Assembly: GCA_030762935.1 (NCBI GenBank)
Contig: CM060884.1
Location: 77,853,696 to 77,917,695 of the forward strand
Length of the DNA: 64,000 nucleotides
Origin: Hymenopus coronatus
Taxonomy: Eukaryota; Arthropoda; Insecta; Mantodea; Hymenopodidae
Reading direction: 5' to 3'
Below, one piece after another: positions 44,776 to 58,300 of the stretch; the first letter of the stretch is position 1; every line of letters starts with the position of its first letter. The notes beneath the pieces are model-generated. The model was not told the DNA's origin. It did no database searches and saw nothing but the letters and a program-made list of their open reading frames with translations. Position numbers and translations under genes: made by a program.

Positions 44776-45420
44776 CTAGAGCGTATGTGCATACAATGTA
44801 CAAGTAGCTAGATAAGGTATTGCATTCCACCCAAAAATTCGATACCGAGACTTGAGACAAGACCGTTAAATACCAAACTTTTTGTTTGTGTTTGGTATCT
44901 TCCAAAGATGCGAACCGAAATTTTCAAAAAAAATCTCTCACCACAAACTGCCCTTTTGAAAATTTTGTTTTCTCCTAATATACCGTATATTATAGATATT
45001 TACATCACCAATAAAATCTATATTTTGAATTTTTGAGAAGAGGCTCAGCAGATCTGTTTATCCTAGAAGACTTTGGGAACATGTTGTATAACGGTTTAGG
45101 AGTAAGAGACAAACGCTTAATGCACAAGATCGTGTTAAAATGCACAGTTTATTTCTGGTAGAGATAACCGTTTTTGAGATATTCCTTGTTATTTGTTTCA
45201 GTTTTAAAGTACAGGACCATGCATAGTGAACCAAACCTCAATTGTTTCAAATAGCGACCAGCTTTTAAACTATTTTATTTTAGCTTTAGTCTGGTGTACT
45301 CCCTTATTTCGCTTCTACTTACAAGGAAGCAAGTGATATGACAATTTCTGTTAATGTTTATCTTGATTAGCATGAAGCTGATAAAAGTTTGGAAAGTCAT
45401 GTGGATGGAGCACGTAAGGT
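44776..45420 (-). mobile_element. HPE copy with several internal deletions
   Basis: Degraded hairpin (CGTATGTGCATACAATGTAC) at left; HPE blocks with gaps; right end GGAAAGTCATGTGGATGGAG at about 45420. Confidence 0.8.
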
Positions 45421-45957
45421 TGGTATATAGAGAGGCAGAGCCGTTGCTTCTTAAAGTGAGCCACGGCTCTCGCAGGACGGGTCGACAGTAATTAGCTTCA
45501 AGACAGATAACCTCAGGGACAACTTGAAAATCCCCAGGTCTCTGTGGGAATATCTTTTCCTGGCTACAGGTAGAGTCGATATATCTCAGCTGGTTCCTTT
45601 GTCCACTGTGACGTAACTTCCTCTTTAACACTCACCTCATATTCCTTACCTCACTCCCCTGGCGGAAGCGAACACATTAAGGCTTCTGTTTTTATTATTT
45701 GCAACATATTTTGTATCTTTCAGTTTTTCTTCGGATATATTTTCCATTTTGTTTCAAAAGTCAATTCATACTAGCTATTTGACATTGGATTAAATGCTAA
45801 ATGCTGATCCAGAAATTGGGCTTGGTTTTCTTTAGTTCGCGTTTTTAGTTTTGTTCACCATGGAAAGAGTTTTGTTGAATAATACATCAGTATTATAATG
45901 GGAAGACTCCTCTGTTACATATAGTAAATATTACAGCAGATGACGCTTTTTATTATT
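45421..45957. other. Unassigned spacer
   Basis: No gene recognised. The minus frame 45275-45631 mixes HPE and spacer and is accidental. Confidence 0.4.
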
Positions 45958-46062
45958 AGAACCAGTTGAAAAATGCAATGCCACAGCCGGGATTTGAATA
46001 CGGTTTTCTCGCTCTCCGTGCGGCTGCTCTAACCATTGAGCTACTGTGGCAGTGTGCCGGTA
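45958..46062 (-). mobile_element. tRNA-derived retroposon (family E), probable relative of the source of the terminal satellite
   Basis: On the minus strand 46050-45980 reads GCCACAGTAGCTCAATGGTT, AGAGCAGCCGCACGGAGAGC, GAGAAAACCGTATTCAAATC, CCGGCTGTGGC. The seven-base acceptor ends pair (GCCACAG/CTGTGGC), the D-arm GCTC/GAGC pairs and contains a consensus A-box (TAGCTCAATGG), and TATTCAAATCC is a near B-box. The anticodon and T stems do not pair well, so I call a tRNA-derived element rather than a tRNA gene. The next bases, CATTGCATTTTTCA, match the satellite monomer that begins at 46390 (CATTGAATGTTTCA). Confidence 0.65.
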
Positions 46063-46389
46063 TGCCATTAAATCTTGCAACTGATTATATGTGTTTTACC
46101 TGGTTCAACCAAGCAGCATGTCTCCCTTCAGAGAACTACCTTAATGGCGACTTACCATCCTAGTAATATTATCTAGTTATCGCCAACTTTTACTTTCTCT
46201 ACACATAGTGTACAGAGAGGGTATTGTATTGTGTGACCTTACATGTCAAAGGGGCCTATATAAATGAAATAAATAATTTGCAACGCATCAGATTTTTGTG
46301 GTACTTATTACTCGGGATTAATACAAAATGTACCAAGCTGCTTCTGAACAAACAAGATTCCCAGAAAATTCAAGATACACGTTTTATTT
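46063..46389. other. Spacer with two tiny HPE fragments at the satellite edge
   Basis: About 46189-46225 is a minus hairpin-end scrap (TTTTACTTTCTCTACACATA). About 46358-46389 is a plus scrap (TTCCCAGAAAATTCAAGATA, then CACGTTTTATTT). The satellite starts immediately after the second scrap. Confidence 0.6.
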
Positions 46390-49300
46390 GGATAGGTAGA
46401 GTCAGACTGAAACATGCAAAGTCATAGCCGGGACTTGAACCACGGTCTCTAGCAGTGTGTAGGACAGGAGTTGGATAGGTAGAGTCAGACTGAAACATGC
46501 AAATTCATAGCCGGGACTTGAACCACGGTCTCTAGCCGTGTGTAGGACAGGAGTTGGATAGGTAGAGTCAGACTGAAACATTCAATGTCATAGCTGGGAT
46601 TTGAACCACGGATCTCCCGGTCTCTAGCCGTGTGTAGGACAGGAGTTGGATAGGTAGAGTCATACTGAAACATGCAATGTCATAGCCGGGATTTGAACCA
46701 CGGTCTCTAGCCGTGTGTAGGACAGGAGTTGGATAGGTAGAGTCAGACTGAAACATTCAATGTCGTAGCTGGGATTTGAACCACGGATCTCCCGGTCTCT
46801 AGCCGTGTGTAGGACAGGAGTTGGATAGGTAGAGTCAGACTGAAACATTCAATGTCATAGCCGGGACTTGAACCACGGTCTCTAGCCGTGTGTAGGACAG
46901 GAGTTGGATAGGTAGAGTCAGAGCGAAAAATTCAATGTCATAGCCGGGACTTGAACCACGGATATCCCGGTCTCTAGCCGTGTGTAGGACAGGAGTTGGA
47001 TAGGTAGAGTCAGAGCGAAAAATTCAATGTCATAGCCGGGACTTGAACCACGGATCTCCCGGTCTCTAGCCGTGTGTAGGACAGGAGTTGGATAGGTAGA
47101 GTCAGACTGAAACATTCAATGTCATAGCCGGGGCTTGAACCACGGTCTCTAGCCGTGTGTAGGACAGGAGTTGGATAGGTAGAGTCAGAGCGAAAAATTC
47201 AATGTCATAGCCGGGACTTGAACCACGGATCTCCCGGTCTCTAGCCGTGTGTAGGACAGGAGTTGGATAGGTAGAGTCAGACTGAAACATTCAAAGTCAT
47301 AGCCGGGACTTGAACCACGGTCTCTAGCCGTGTGTAGGACAGGAGTTGGATAGGTAGAGTCAGAGCGAAAAATTCAATGTCATAGCCGGGACTTGAACCA
47401 CGGATCTCCCGGTCTCTAGCCGTGTGTAGGACAGGAGTTGGATAGGTAGAGTCAGACTGAAACATTCAATGTCATAGCTGGGATTTGAACCACGGATCTC
47501 CCGGTCTCTAGCCGTGTGTAGGACAGGAGTTGGATAGGTAGAGTCAGACTGAAACATTCAATGTCATAGCCGGGACTTGAACCACGGTCTCTAGCCGTGT
47601 GTAGGACAGGAGTTGGATAGGTAGAGTCAGACTGAAACATTCAATGTCATAGCTGGGATTTGAACCACGGATCTCCTGGTCTCTAGCGTGTGTAGGACAG
47701 GAGTTGGATAGGTAGAGTCAACTGAAACATTCAATGTCATAGCCGGGACTTGAACCACGGTCTCTAGCCGTGTGTAGGACAGGAGTTGGATAGGTAGAGT
47801 CAGACTGAAATATTCAATGTCATAGATGGGATTTGAACCACGGATCTCCCGGTCTCTAGCCGTGTGTAAGACAGGAGTTGGATAGGTAGAGTCAGACTGA
47901 AACATTCAATGCCATAGCCAGGAATTGAACCACGGTCTCTAGCCGTGTGTAGGACAGGAGTTGGATAGGTAGAATCAGACTGAAACATTCAATGTCATAG
48001 CTGGGATTTGAACCACGGATCTCCTGGTCTCTAGCGTGTGTAGGACAGGAGTTGGATAGGTAGAGTCAGACTGACACATTCAATGTCATAGCCGGGACTT
48101 GAACCACGGTCTCTAGCCGTGTGTAGGACAGGAGTTGGATAGGTAGAGTCAGACTGAAACATTCAATGTCATAGATGGGACTTGAACCACGGATCTCCCG
48201 GTCTCTAGCCGTGTGTAGGACTGGAGTTGGATAGGTAGAGTCAGACTGAAACATTCAATGTCATAGCCGGGACTTGAAAAACGGTCTCTAGCCGTGTGTA
48301 GGACAGGAGTTGGATAGGTAGAGTCAGACTGAAACATTCAATGTCATAGCCGGGACTTGAACCACGGTCTCTAGCCGTGTGTAGGACAGGAGTTGGATAG
48401 GTAGAGTCAGAGCGAAAAATTCAATGTCATAGCCGGGACTTGAACCACGGATCTCCCGGTCTCTAGCCGTGTGTAGGACAGGAGTTGGATAGGTAGAGTA
48501 AGACTGAAACATTCAATGTCATAGCCGGGACTTGAACCACGGTCTCTAGCCATGTGTAGGACAGGAGTTGGATAGGTAGAGTCAGAGCGAAAAATTCAAT
48601 GTCATAGCCGGGACTTGAACCACGGATCTCCCGGTCTCTAGCCGTGTGTAGGACAGGAGTTGGATAGGTAGAGTCAGACTGAAACACTCAATGTCATAGC
48701 CGGGGCTTGAACCACGGTCTCTAGCCGTGTGTAGGACAGGAGTTGGATAGGTAGAGTCAGAGCGAAAAATTCAATGTCATAGCCGGGACTTGAACCACGG
48801 ATCTCCCGGTCTCTAGCCGTGTGTAGGACAGGAGTTGGATAGGTAGAGTCAGACTGAAACATTCAAAGTCATAGCCGGGACTTGAACAACGGTCTCTAGC
48901 CGTGTGTAGGACAGGAGTTGGATAGGTAGAGTCAGACTGAAACATTCAATGTCATAGCTGGGATTTGAACCACGGATCTCCCGGTCTCTAGCCGTGTGTA
49001 GGACAGGAGTTGGATAGGTAGAGTCAGACTGAAACATTCAATGTCATAGCCGGGACTTGAACCACGGTCTCTAGCCGTGTGTAGGACAGGAGTTGGATAG
49101 GTAGAGTCAGACTGAAACATTCAATGTCATAGCTGGGATTTGAAACACGGATCTCCTGGTCTCTAGCGTGTGTAGGACAGGAGTTGGATAGGTAGAGTCA
49201 GACTGAAACATTCAATGTCATAGCCGGGACTTGAACCACGGTCTCTAGCCGTGTGTAGGACAGGAGTTGGATAGGTAGAGTCAGACTAAAACATTCAATG

Positions 49301-52300
49301 TCATAGATGGGATTTGAACCACGGATCTCCCGGTCTCTAGCCGTGTGTAAGACAGGAGTTGGATAGGTAGAGTCAGACTGAAACATTCAATGTCATAGCC
49401 AGGAATTGAACCACGGTCTCTAGCCGTGTGTAGGACAGGAGTTGGATAGGTAGAATCAGACTGAAACATTCAATTTCATAGCCGGGACTTGAACCACGGA
49501 TCTCCCGGTCTCTAGCCGTGTGTAGGACAGGAGTTGGATAGGTAGAGTCAGACTGAAACATTCAATGTCATAGCCGGGGCTTGAACCACGGTCTCTAGCC
49601 GTGTGTAGGACAGGAGTTGGATAGGTAGAGTCAGAGCGAAAAATTCAATGTCATAGCCGGGACTTGAACCACGGATCTCCCGGTCTCTAGCCGTGTGTAG
49701 GACAGGAGTTGGATAGGTAGAGTCAGACTGAAACATTCAAAGTCATAGCCGGGACTTGAACCACGGTCTCTAGCCGTGTGTAGGACAGGAGTTGGATAGG
49801 TAGAGTCAGAGCGAAAAATTCAATGTCATAGCCGGGACTTGAACCACGGATCTCCCGGTCTCTAGCCGTGTGTAGGACAGGAGTTGGATAGGTAGAGTCA
49901 GACTGAAACATTCAATGTCATAGCTGGGATTTGAACCACGGATCTCCCGGTCTCTAGCCGTGTGTAGGACAGGAGTTGGATAGGTAGAGTCAGACTGAAA
50001 CATTCAATGTCATAGCCGGGGCTTGAACCACGGTCTCTAGCCGTGTGTAGGACAGGAGTTGGATAGGTAGAGTCAGACTGAAACATTCAATGTCATAGCT
50101 GGGATTTGAACCACGGATCTCCTGGTCTCTAGCGTGTGTAGGACAGGAGTTGGATAGGTAGAGTCAGACTGAAACATTCAATGTCATAGCCGGGACTTGA
50201 ACCACGGTCTCTAGCCGTGTGTAGGACAGGAGTTGGATAGGTAGAGTCAGACTGAAATATTCAATGTCATAGATGGGATTTGAACCACGGATCTCCCGGT
50301 CTCTAGCCGTGTGTAAGACAGGAGTTGGATAGGTAGAGTCAGACTGAAACATTCAATGTCATAGCCAGGAATTGAACCACGGTCTCTAGCCGTGTGTAGG
50401 ACAGGAGTTGGATAGGTAGAATCAGACTGAAACATTCAATGTCATAGCTGGGATTTGAACCACGGATCTCCTGGTCTCTAGCGTGTGTAGGACAGGAGTT
50501 GGATAGGTAGAGTCAGACAGAAACATTCAATGTCATAGCCGGGACTTGAACCACGGTCTCTAGCCGTGTGTAGGACAGGAGTTGGATAGGTAGAGTCAGA
50601 CTGAAACATTCAATGTCATAGATGGGACTTGAACCACGGATCTCCCGGTCTCTAGCCGTGTGTAGGACTGGAGTTGGATAGGTAGAGTCAGACTGAAACA
50701 TTCAATGTCATAGCCGGGACTTGAACCACGGTCTCTAGCCGTGTGTAGGACAGGAGTTGGATAGGTAGAGTCAGAGCGAAAAATTCAATGTCATAGCCGG
50801 GACTTGAACCACGGATCTCCCGGTCTCTAGCCGTGTGTAGGACAGGAGTTGGATAGGTAGAGTAAGACTGAAACATTCAATGTCATAGCCGGGACTTGAA
50901 CCACGGTCTCTAGCCATGTGTAGGACAGGAGTTGGATAGGTAGAGTCAGAGCGAAAAATTCAATGTCATAGCCGGGACTTGAACCACGGATCTCCCGGTC
51001 TCTAGCCGTGTGTAGGACAGGAGTTGGATAGGTAGAGTCAGACTGAAACATTCAATGTCATAGCCGGGGCTTGAACCACGGTCTCTAGCCGTGTGTAGGA
51101 CAGGAGTTGGATAGGTAGAGTCAGAGCGAAAAATTCAATGTCATAGCCGGGACTTGAACCACGGATCTCCCGGTCTCTAGCCGTGTGTAGGACAGGAGTT
51201 GGATAGGTAGAGTCAGACTGAAACATTCAAAGTCATAGCCGGGACTTGAACCACGGTCTCTAGCCGTGTGTAGGACAGGAGTTGGATAGGTAGAGTCAGA
51301 GCGAAAAATTCAATGTCATAGCCGGGACTTGAACCACGGATCTCCTGGTCTCTAGCCGTGTGTAGGACAGGAGTTGGATAGGTAGAGTCAGACTGAAACA
51401 TTCAATGTCATAGCTGGGATTTGAACCACGGATCTCCCGGTCTCTAGCCGTGTGTAGGACAGGAGTTGGATAGGTAGAGTCAGACTGAAACATTCAATGT
51501 CATAGCCGGGACTTGAACCACGGTCTCTAGCCGTGTGTAGGACAGGAGTTGGATAGGTAGAGTCAGACTGAAACATTCAATGTCATAGCTGGGATTTGAA
51601 CCACGGATCTCCTGGTCTCTAGCGTGTGTAGGACAGGAGTTGGATAGGTAGAGTCAGACTGAAACATTCAATGTCATAGCCGGGACTTGAACCACGGTCT
51701 CTAGCCGTGTGTAGGACAGGAGTTGGATAGGTAGAGTCAGACTAAAACATTCAATGTCATAGATGGGATTTGAACCACGGATCTCCCGGTCTCTAGCCGT
51801 GTGTAAGACAGGAGTTGGATAGGTAGAGTCAGACTGAAACATTCAATGTCATAGCCAGGAATTGAACCACGGTCTCTAGCCGTGTGTAGGACAGGAGTTG
51901 GATAGGTAGAATCAGACTGAAACATTCAATTTCATAGCTGGGATTTGAACCACGGATCTCCTGGTCTCTAGCGTGTGTAGGACAGGAGTTGGATAGGTAG
52001 AGTCAGACTGAAACATTCAATGTCATAGCCGGGACTTGAACCACGGTCTCTAGCCGTGTGTAGGACAGGAGTTGGATAGGTAGAGTCAGATTGAAACATT
52101 CAATTTCATAGATGGGACTTGAACCACGGATCTCCCGGTCTCTAGCCGTGTGTAGGACTGGAGTTGGATAGGTAGAGTCAGACTGAAACATTCAATGTCA
52201 TAGCCGGGACTTGAACCACGGTCTCTAGCCGTGTGAAGGACAGGAGTTGGATAGGTAGAGTCAGAGCGAAAAATTCAATGTCATAGCCGGGACTTGAACC

Positions 52301-55300
52301 ACGGATCTCCCGGTCTCTAGCCGTGTGTAGGACAGGAGTTGGATAGGTAGAGTCAGACTGAAACATTCAATGTCATAGCCGGGGCTTGAACCACGGTCTC
52401 TAGCCGTGTGTAGGACAGGAGTTGGATAGGTAGAGTCAGAGCGAAAAATTCAATGTCATAGCCGGGACTTGAACCACGGATCTCCCGGTCTCTAGCCGTG
52501 TGTAGGACAGGAGTTGGATAGGTAGAGTCAGACTGAAACATTCAAAGTCATAGCCGGGACTTGAACCACGGTCTCTAGCCGTGTGTAGGACAGGAGTTGG
52601 ATAGGTAGAGTCAGAGCGAAAAATTCAATGTCATAGCCGGGACTTGAACCACGGATCTCCCGGTCTCTAGCCGTGTGTAGGACAGGAGTTGGATAGGTAG
52701 AGTCAGACTGAAACATTCAATGTCATAGCTGGGATTTGAACCACGGATCTCCCGGTCTCTAGCCGTGTGTAGGACAGGAGTTGGATAGGTAGAGTCAGAC
52801 TGAAACATTCAATGTCATAGCCGGGACTTGAACCACGGTCTCTAGCCGTGTGTAGGACAGGAGTTGGATAGGTAGAGTCAGACTGAAACATTCAATGTCA
52901 TAGCTGGGATTTGAACCACGGATCTCCTGGTCTCTAGCGTGTGTAGGACAGGAGTTGGATAGGTAGAGTCAGACTGAAACATTCAATGTCATAGCCGGGA
53001 CTTGAACCACGGTCTCTAGCCGTGTGTAGGACAGGAGTTGGATAGGTAGAGTCAGACTGAAATATTCAATGTCATAGATGGGATTTGAACCACGGATCTC
53101 CCGGTCTCTAGCCGTGTGTAAGACAGGAGTTGGATAGGTAGAGTCAGACTGAAACATTCAATGCCATAGCCAGGAATTGAACCACGGTCTCTAGCCGTGT
53201 GTAGGACAGGAGTTGGATAGGTAGAATCAGACTGAAACATTCAATGTCATAGCTGGGATTTGAGCCACGAATCTCCTGGTCTCTAGCGTGTGTAGGACAG
53301 GAGTTGGATAGGTAGAGTCAGACTGAAACATTCAATGTCATGGCCGGGACTTGAACCACGGTCTCTAGCCGTGTGTAGGACAGGAGTTGGATAGGTAGAG
53401 TCAGACTGAAACATTCAATGTCATAGATGGGACTTGAACCACGGATCTCCCGGTCTCTAGCCGTGTGTAGGACTGGAGTTGGATAGGTAGAGTCAGACTG
53501 AAACATTCAATGTCATAGCCGGGACTTGAAAAACGGTCTCTAGCCGTGTGTAGGACAGGAGTTGGATAGGTAGAGTCAGACTGAAACATTCAATGTCATA
53601 GCCGGGACTTGAACCACGGTCTCTAGCCGTGTGTAGGACAGGAGTTGGATAGGTAGAGTCAGAGCGAAAAATTCAATGTCATAGCCGGGACTTGAACCAC
53701 GGATCTCCCGGTCTCTAGCCGTGTGTAGGACAGGAGTTGGATAGGTAGAGTAAGACTGAAACATTCAATGTCATAGCCGGGACTTGAACAACGGTCTCTA
53801 GCCATGTGTAGGACAGGAGTTGGATAGGTAGAGTCAGAGCGAAAAATTCAATGTCATAGCCGGGACTTGAACCACGGATCTCCCGGTCTCTAGCCGTGTG
53901 TAGGACAGGAGTTGGATAGGTAGAGTCAGACTGAAACATTCAATGTCATAGCCGGGGCTTGAACCACGGTCTCTAGCCGTGTGTAGGACAGGAGTTGGAT
54001 AGGTAGAGTCAGAGCGAAAAATTCAATGTCATAGCCGGGACTTGAACCACGGATCTCCCGGTCTCTAGCCGTGTGTAGGACAGGAGTTGGATAGGTAGAG
54101 TCAGACTGAAACATTCAAAGTCATAGCCGGGACTTGAACCACGGTCTCTAGCCGTGTGTAGGACAGGAGTTGGATAGGTAGAGTCAGACTGAAACATTCA
54201 ATGTCATAGCTGGGATTTGAACCACGGATCTCCCGGTCTCTAGCCGTGTGTAGGACAGGAGTTGGATAGGTAGAGTCAGACTGAAACATTCAATGTCATA
54301 GCCGGGACTTGAACCACGGTCTCTAGCCGTGTGTAGGACAGGAGTTGGATAGGTAGAGTCAGACTGAAACATTCAATGTCATAGCTGGGATTTGAACCAC
54401 GGATCTCCTGGTCTCTAGCGTGTGTAGGACAGGAGTTGGATAGGTAGAGTCAGACTGAAACATTCAATGTCATAGCCGGGACTTGAACCACGGTCTCTAG
54501 CCGTGTGTAGGACAGGAGTTGGATAGGTAGAGTCAGACTAAAACATTCAATGTCATAGATGGGATTTGAACCACGGATCTCCCGGTCTCTAGCCGTGTGT
54601 AAGACAGGAGTTGGATAGGTAGAGTCAGACTGAAACATTCAATGTCATAGCCAGGAATTGAACCACGGTCTCTAGCCGTGTGTAGGACAGGAGTTGGATA
54701 GGTAGAATCAGACTGAAACATTCAATTTCATAGCCGGGACTTGAACCACGGATCTCCCGGTCTCTAGCCGTGTGTAGGACAGGAGTTGGATAGGTAGAGT
54801 CAGACTGAAACATTCAATGTCATAGCCGGGGCTTGAACCACGGTCTCTAGCCGTGTGTAGGACAGGAGTTGGATAGGTAGAGTCAGAGCGAAAAATTCAA
54901 TGTCATAGCCGGGACTTGAACCACGGATCTCCCGGTCTCTAGCCGTGTGTAGGACAGGAGTTGGATAGGTAGAGTCAGACTGAAACATTCAAAGTCATAG
55001 CCGGGACTTGAACCACGGTCTCTAGCCGTGTGTAGGACAGGAGTTGGATAGGTAGAGTCAGAGCGAAAAATTCAATGTCATAGCCGGGACTTGAACCACG
55101 GATCTCCCGGTCTCTAGCCGTGTGTAGGACAGGAGTTGGATAGATAGAGTCAGACTGAAACATTCAATGTCATAGCCGGGACTTGAACCACGGTCTCTAG
55201 CCGTGTGTAGGACAGGAGTTGGATAGGTAGAGTCAGACTAAAACATTCAATGTCATAGATGGGATTTGAACCACGGATCTCCCGGTCTCTAGCCGTGTGT

Positions 55301-58300
55301 AAGACAGGAGTTGGATAGGTAGAGTCAGACTGAAACATTCAATGTCATAGCCAGGAATTGAACCACGGTCTCTAGCCGTGTGTAGGACAGGAGTTGGATA
55401 GGTAGAGTCAGAGCGAAAAATTCAATGTCATAGCCGGGACTTGAACCACGGATCTCCCGGTCTCTAGCCGTGTGTAGGACAGGAGTTGGATAGGTAGAGT
55501 CAGACTGAAACATTCAATGTCATAGCCGGGACTTGAACCACGGTCTCTAGCCGTGTGTAGGACAGGAGTTGGATAGGTAGAGTCAGACTGAAACATTCAA
55601 TGTCATAGCTGGGATTTGAACCACGGATCTCCTGGTCTCTAGCGTGTGTAGGACAGGAGTTGGATAGGTAGAGTCAGACTGAAACATTCAATGTCATAGC
55701 CGGGACTTGAACCACGGTCTCTAGCCGTGTGTAGGACAGGAGTTGGATAGGTAGAGTCAGACTGAAATATTCAATGTCATAGATGGGATTTGAACCACGG
55801 ATCTCCCGGTCTCTAGCCGTGTGTAAGACAGGAGTTGGATAGGTAGAGTCAGACTGAAACATTCAATGCCATAGCCAGGAATTGAACCACGGTCTCTAGC
55901 CGTGTGTAGGACAGGAGTTGGATAGGTAGAATCAGACTGAAACATTCAATGTCATAGCTGGGATTTGAACCACGGATCTCCTGGTCTCTAGCGTGTGTAG
56001 GACAGGAGTTGGATAGGTAGAGTCAGACTGAAACATTCAATGTCATAGCCGGGACTTGAACCACGGTCTCTAGCCGTGTGTAGGACAGGAGTTGGATAGG
56101 TAGAGTCAGACTGAAACATTCAATGTCATAGATGGGACTTGAACCACGGATCTCCCGGTCTCTAGCCGTGTGTAGGACTGGAGTTGGATAGGTAGAGTCA
56201 GACTGAAACATTCAATGTCATAGCCGGGACTTGAAAAACGGTCTCTAGCCGTGTGTAGGACAGGAGTTGGATAGGTAGAGTCAGACTGAAACATTCAATG
56301 TCATAGCCGGGACTTGAACCACGGTCTCTAGCCGTGTGTAGGACAGGAGTTGGATAGGTAGAGTCAGAGCGAAAAATTCAATGTCATAGCCGGGACTTGA
56401 ACCACGGATCTCCCGGTCTCTAGCCGTGTGTAGGACAGGAGTTGGATAGGTAGAGTAAGACTGAAACATTCAATGTCATAGCCGGGACTTGAACCACGGT
56501 CTCTAGCCATGTGTAGGACAGGAGTTGGATAGGTAGAGTCAGAGCGAAAAATTCAATGTCATAGCCGGGACTTGAACCACGGATCTCCCGGTCTCTAGCC
56601 GTGTGTAGGACAGGAGTTGGATAGGTAGAGTCAGACTGAAACATTCAATGTCATAGCCGGGGCTTGAACCACGGTCTCTAGCCGTGTGTAGGACAGGAGT
56701 TGGATAGGTAGAGTCAGAGCGAAAAATTCAATGTCATAGCCGGGACTTGAACCACGGATCTCCCGGTCTCTAGCCGTGTGTAGGACAGGAGTTGGATAGG
56801 TAGAGTCAGACTGAAACATTCAAAGTCATAGCCGGGACTTGAACAACGGTCTCTAGCCGTGTGTAGGACAGGAGTTGGATAGGTAGAGTCAGACTGAAAC
56901 ATTCAATGTCATAGCTGGGATTTGAACCACGGATCTCCCGGTCTCTAGCCGTGTGTAGGACAGGAGTTGGATAGGTAGAGTCAGACTGAAACATTCAATG
57001 TCATAGCCGGGACTTGAACCACGGTCTCTAGCCGTGTGTAGGACAGGAGTTGGATAGGTAGAGTCAGACTGAAACATTCAATGTCATAGCTGGGATTTGA
57101 AACACGGATCTCCTGGTCTCTAGCGTGTGTAGGACAGGAGTTGGATAGGTAGAGTCAGACTGAAACATTCAATGTCATAGCCGGGACTTGAACCACGGTC
57201 TCTAGCCGTGTGTAGGACAGGAGTTGGATAGGTAGAGTCAGACTAAAACATTCAATGTCATAGATGGGATTTGAACCACGGATCTCCCGGTCTCTAGCCG
57301 TGTGTAAGACAGGAGTTGGATAGGTAGAGTCAGACTGAAACATTCAATGTCATAGCCAGGAATTGAACCACGGTCTCTAGCCGTGTGTAGGACAGGAGTT
57401 GGATAGGTAGAGTCAGACTGAAACATTCAAAGTCATAGCCGGGACTTGAACCACGGTCTCTAGCCGTGTGTAGGACAGGAGTTGGATAGGTAGAGTCAGA
57501 GCGAAAAATTCAATGTCATAGCCGGGACTTGAACCACGGATCTCCCGGTCTCTAGCCGTGTGTAGGACAGGAGTTGGATAGGTAGAGTCAGACTGAAACA
57601 TTCAATGTCATAGCTGGGATTTGAACCACGGATCTCCCGGTCTCTAGCCGTGTGTAGGACAGGAGTTGGATAGGTAGAGTCAGACTGAAACATTCAATGT
57701 CATAGCCGGGACTTGAACCACGGTCTCTAGCCGTGTGTAGGACAGGAGTTGGATAGGTAGAGTCAGACTGAAACATTCAATGTCATAGCTGGGATTTGAA
57801 CCACGGATCTCCTGGTCTCTAGCGTGTGTAGGACAGGAGTTGGATAGGTAGAGTCAGACTGAAACATTCAATGTCATAGCCGGGACTTGAACCACGGTCT
57901 CTAGCCGTGTGTAGGACAGGAGTTGCATAGGTAGAGTCAGACTGAAATATTCAATGTCATAGATGGGATTTGAACCACGGATCTCCCGGTCTCTAGCCGT
58001 GTGTAAGACAGGAGTTGGATAGGTAGAGTCAGACTGAAACATTCAATGTCATAGCCAGGAATTGAACAACGGTCTCTAGCCGTGTGTAGGACAGGAGTTG
58101 GATAGGTAGAATCAGACTGAAACATTCAATGTCATAGCTGGGATTTGAACCACGGATCTCCTGGTCTCTAGCGTGTGTAGGACAGGAGTTGGATAGGTAG
58201 AGTCAGACAGAAACATTCAATGTCATAGCCGGGACTTGAACCACGGTCTCTAGCCGTGTGTAGGACAGGAGTTGGATAGGTAGAGTCAGACTGAAACATT

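Noticed and set aside
45979..46050. Functional tRNA gene
   Set aside because: Acceptor and D stems pair, but the anticodon and T stems do not; best seen as a tRNA-derived retroposon.
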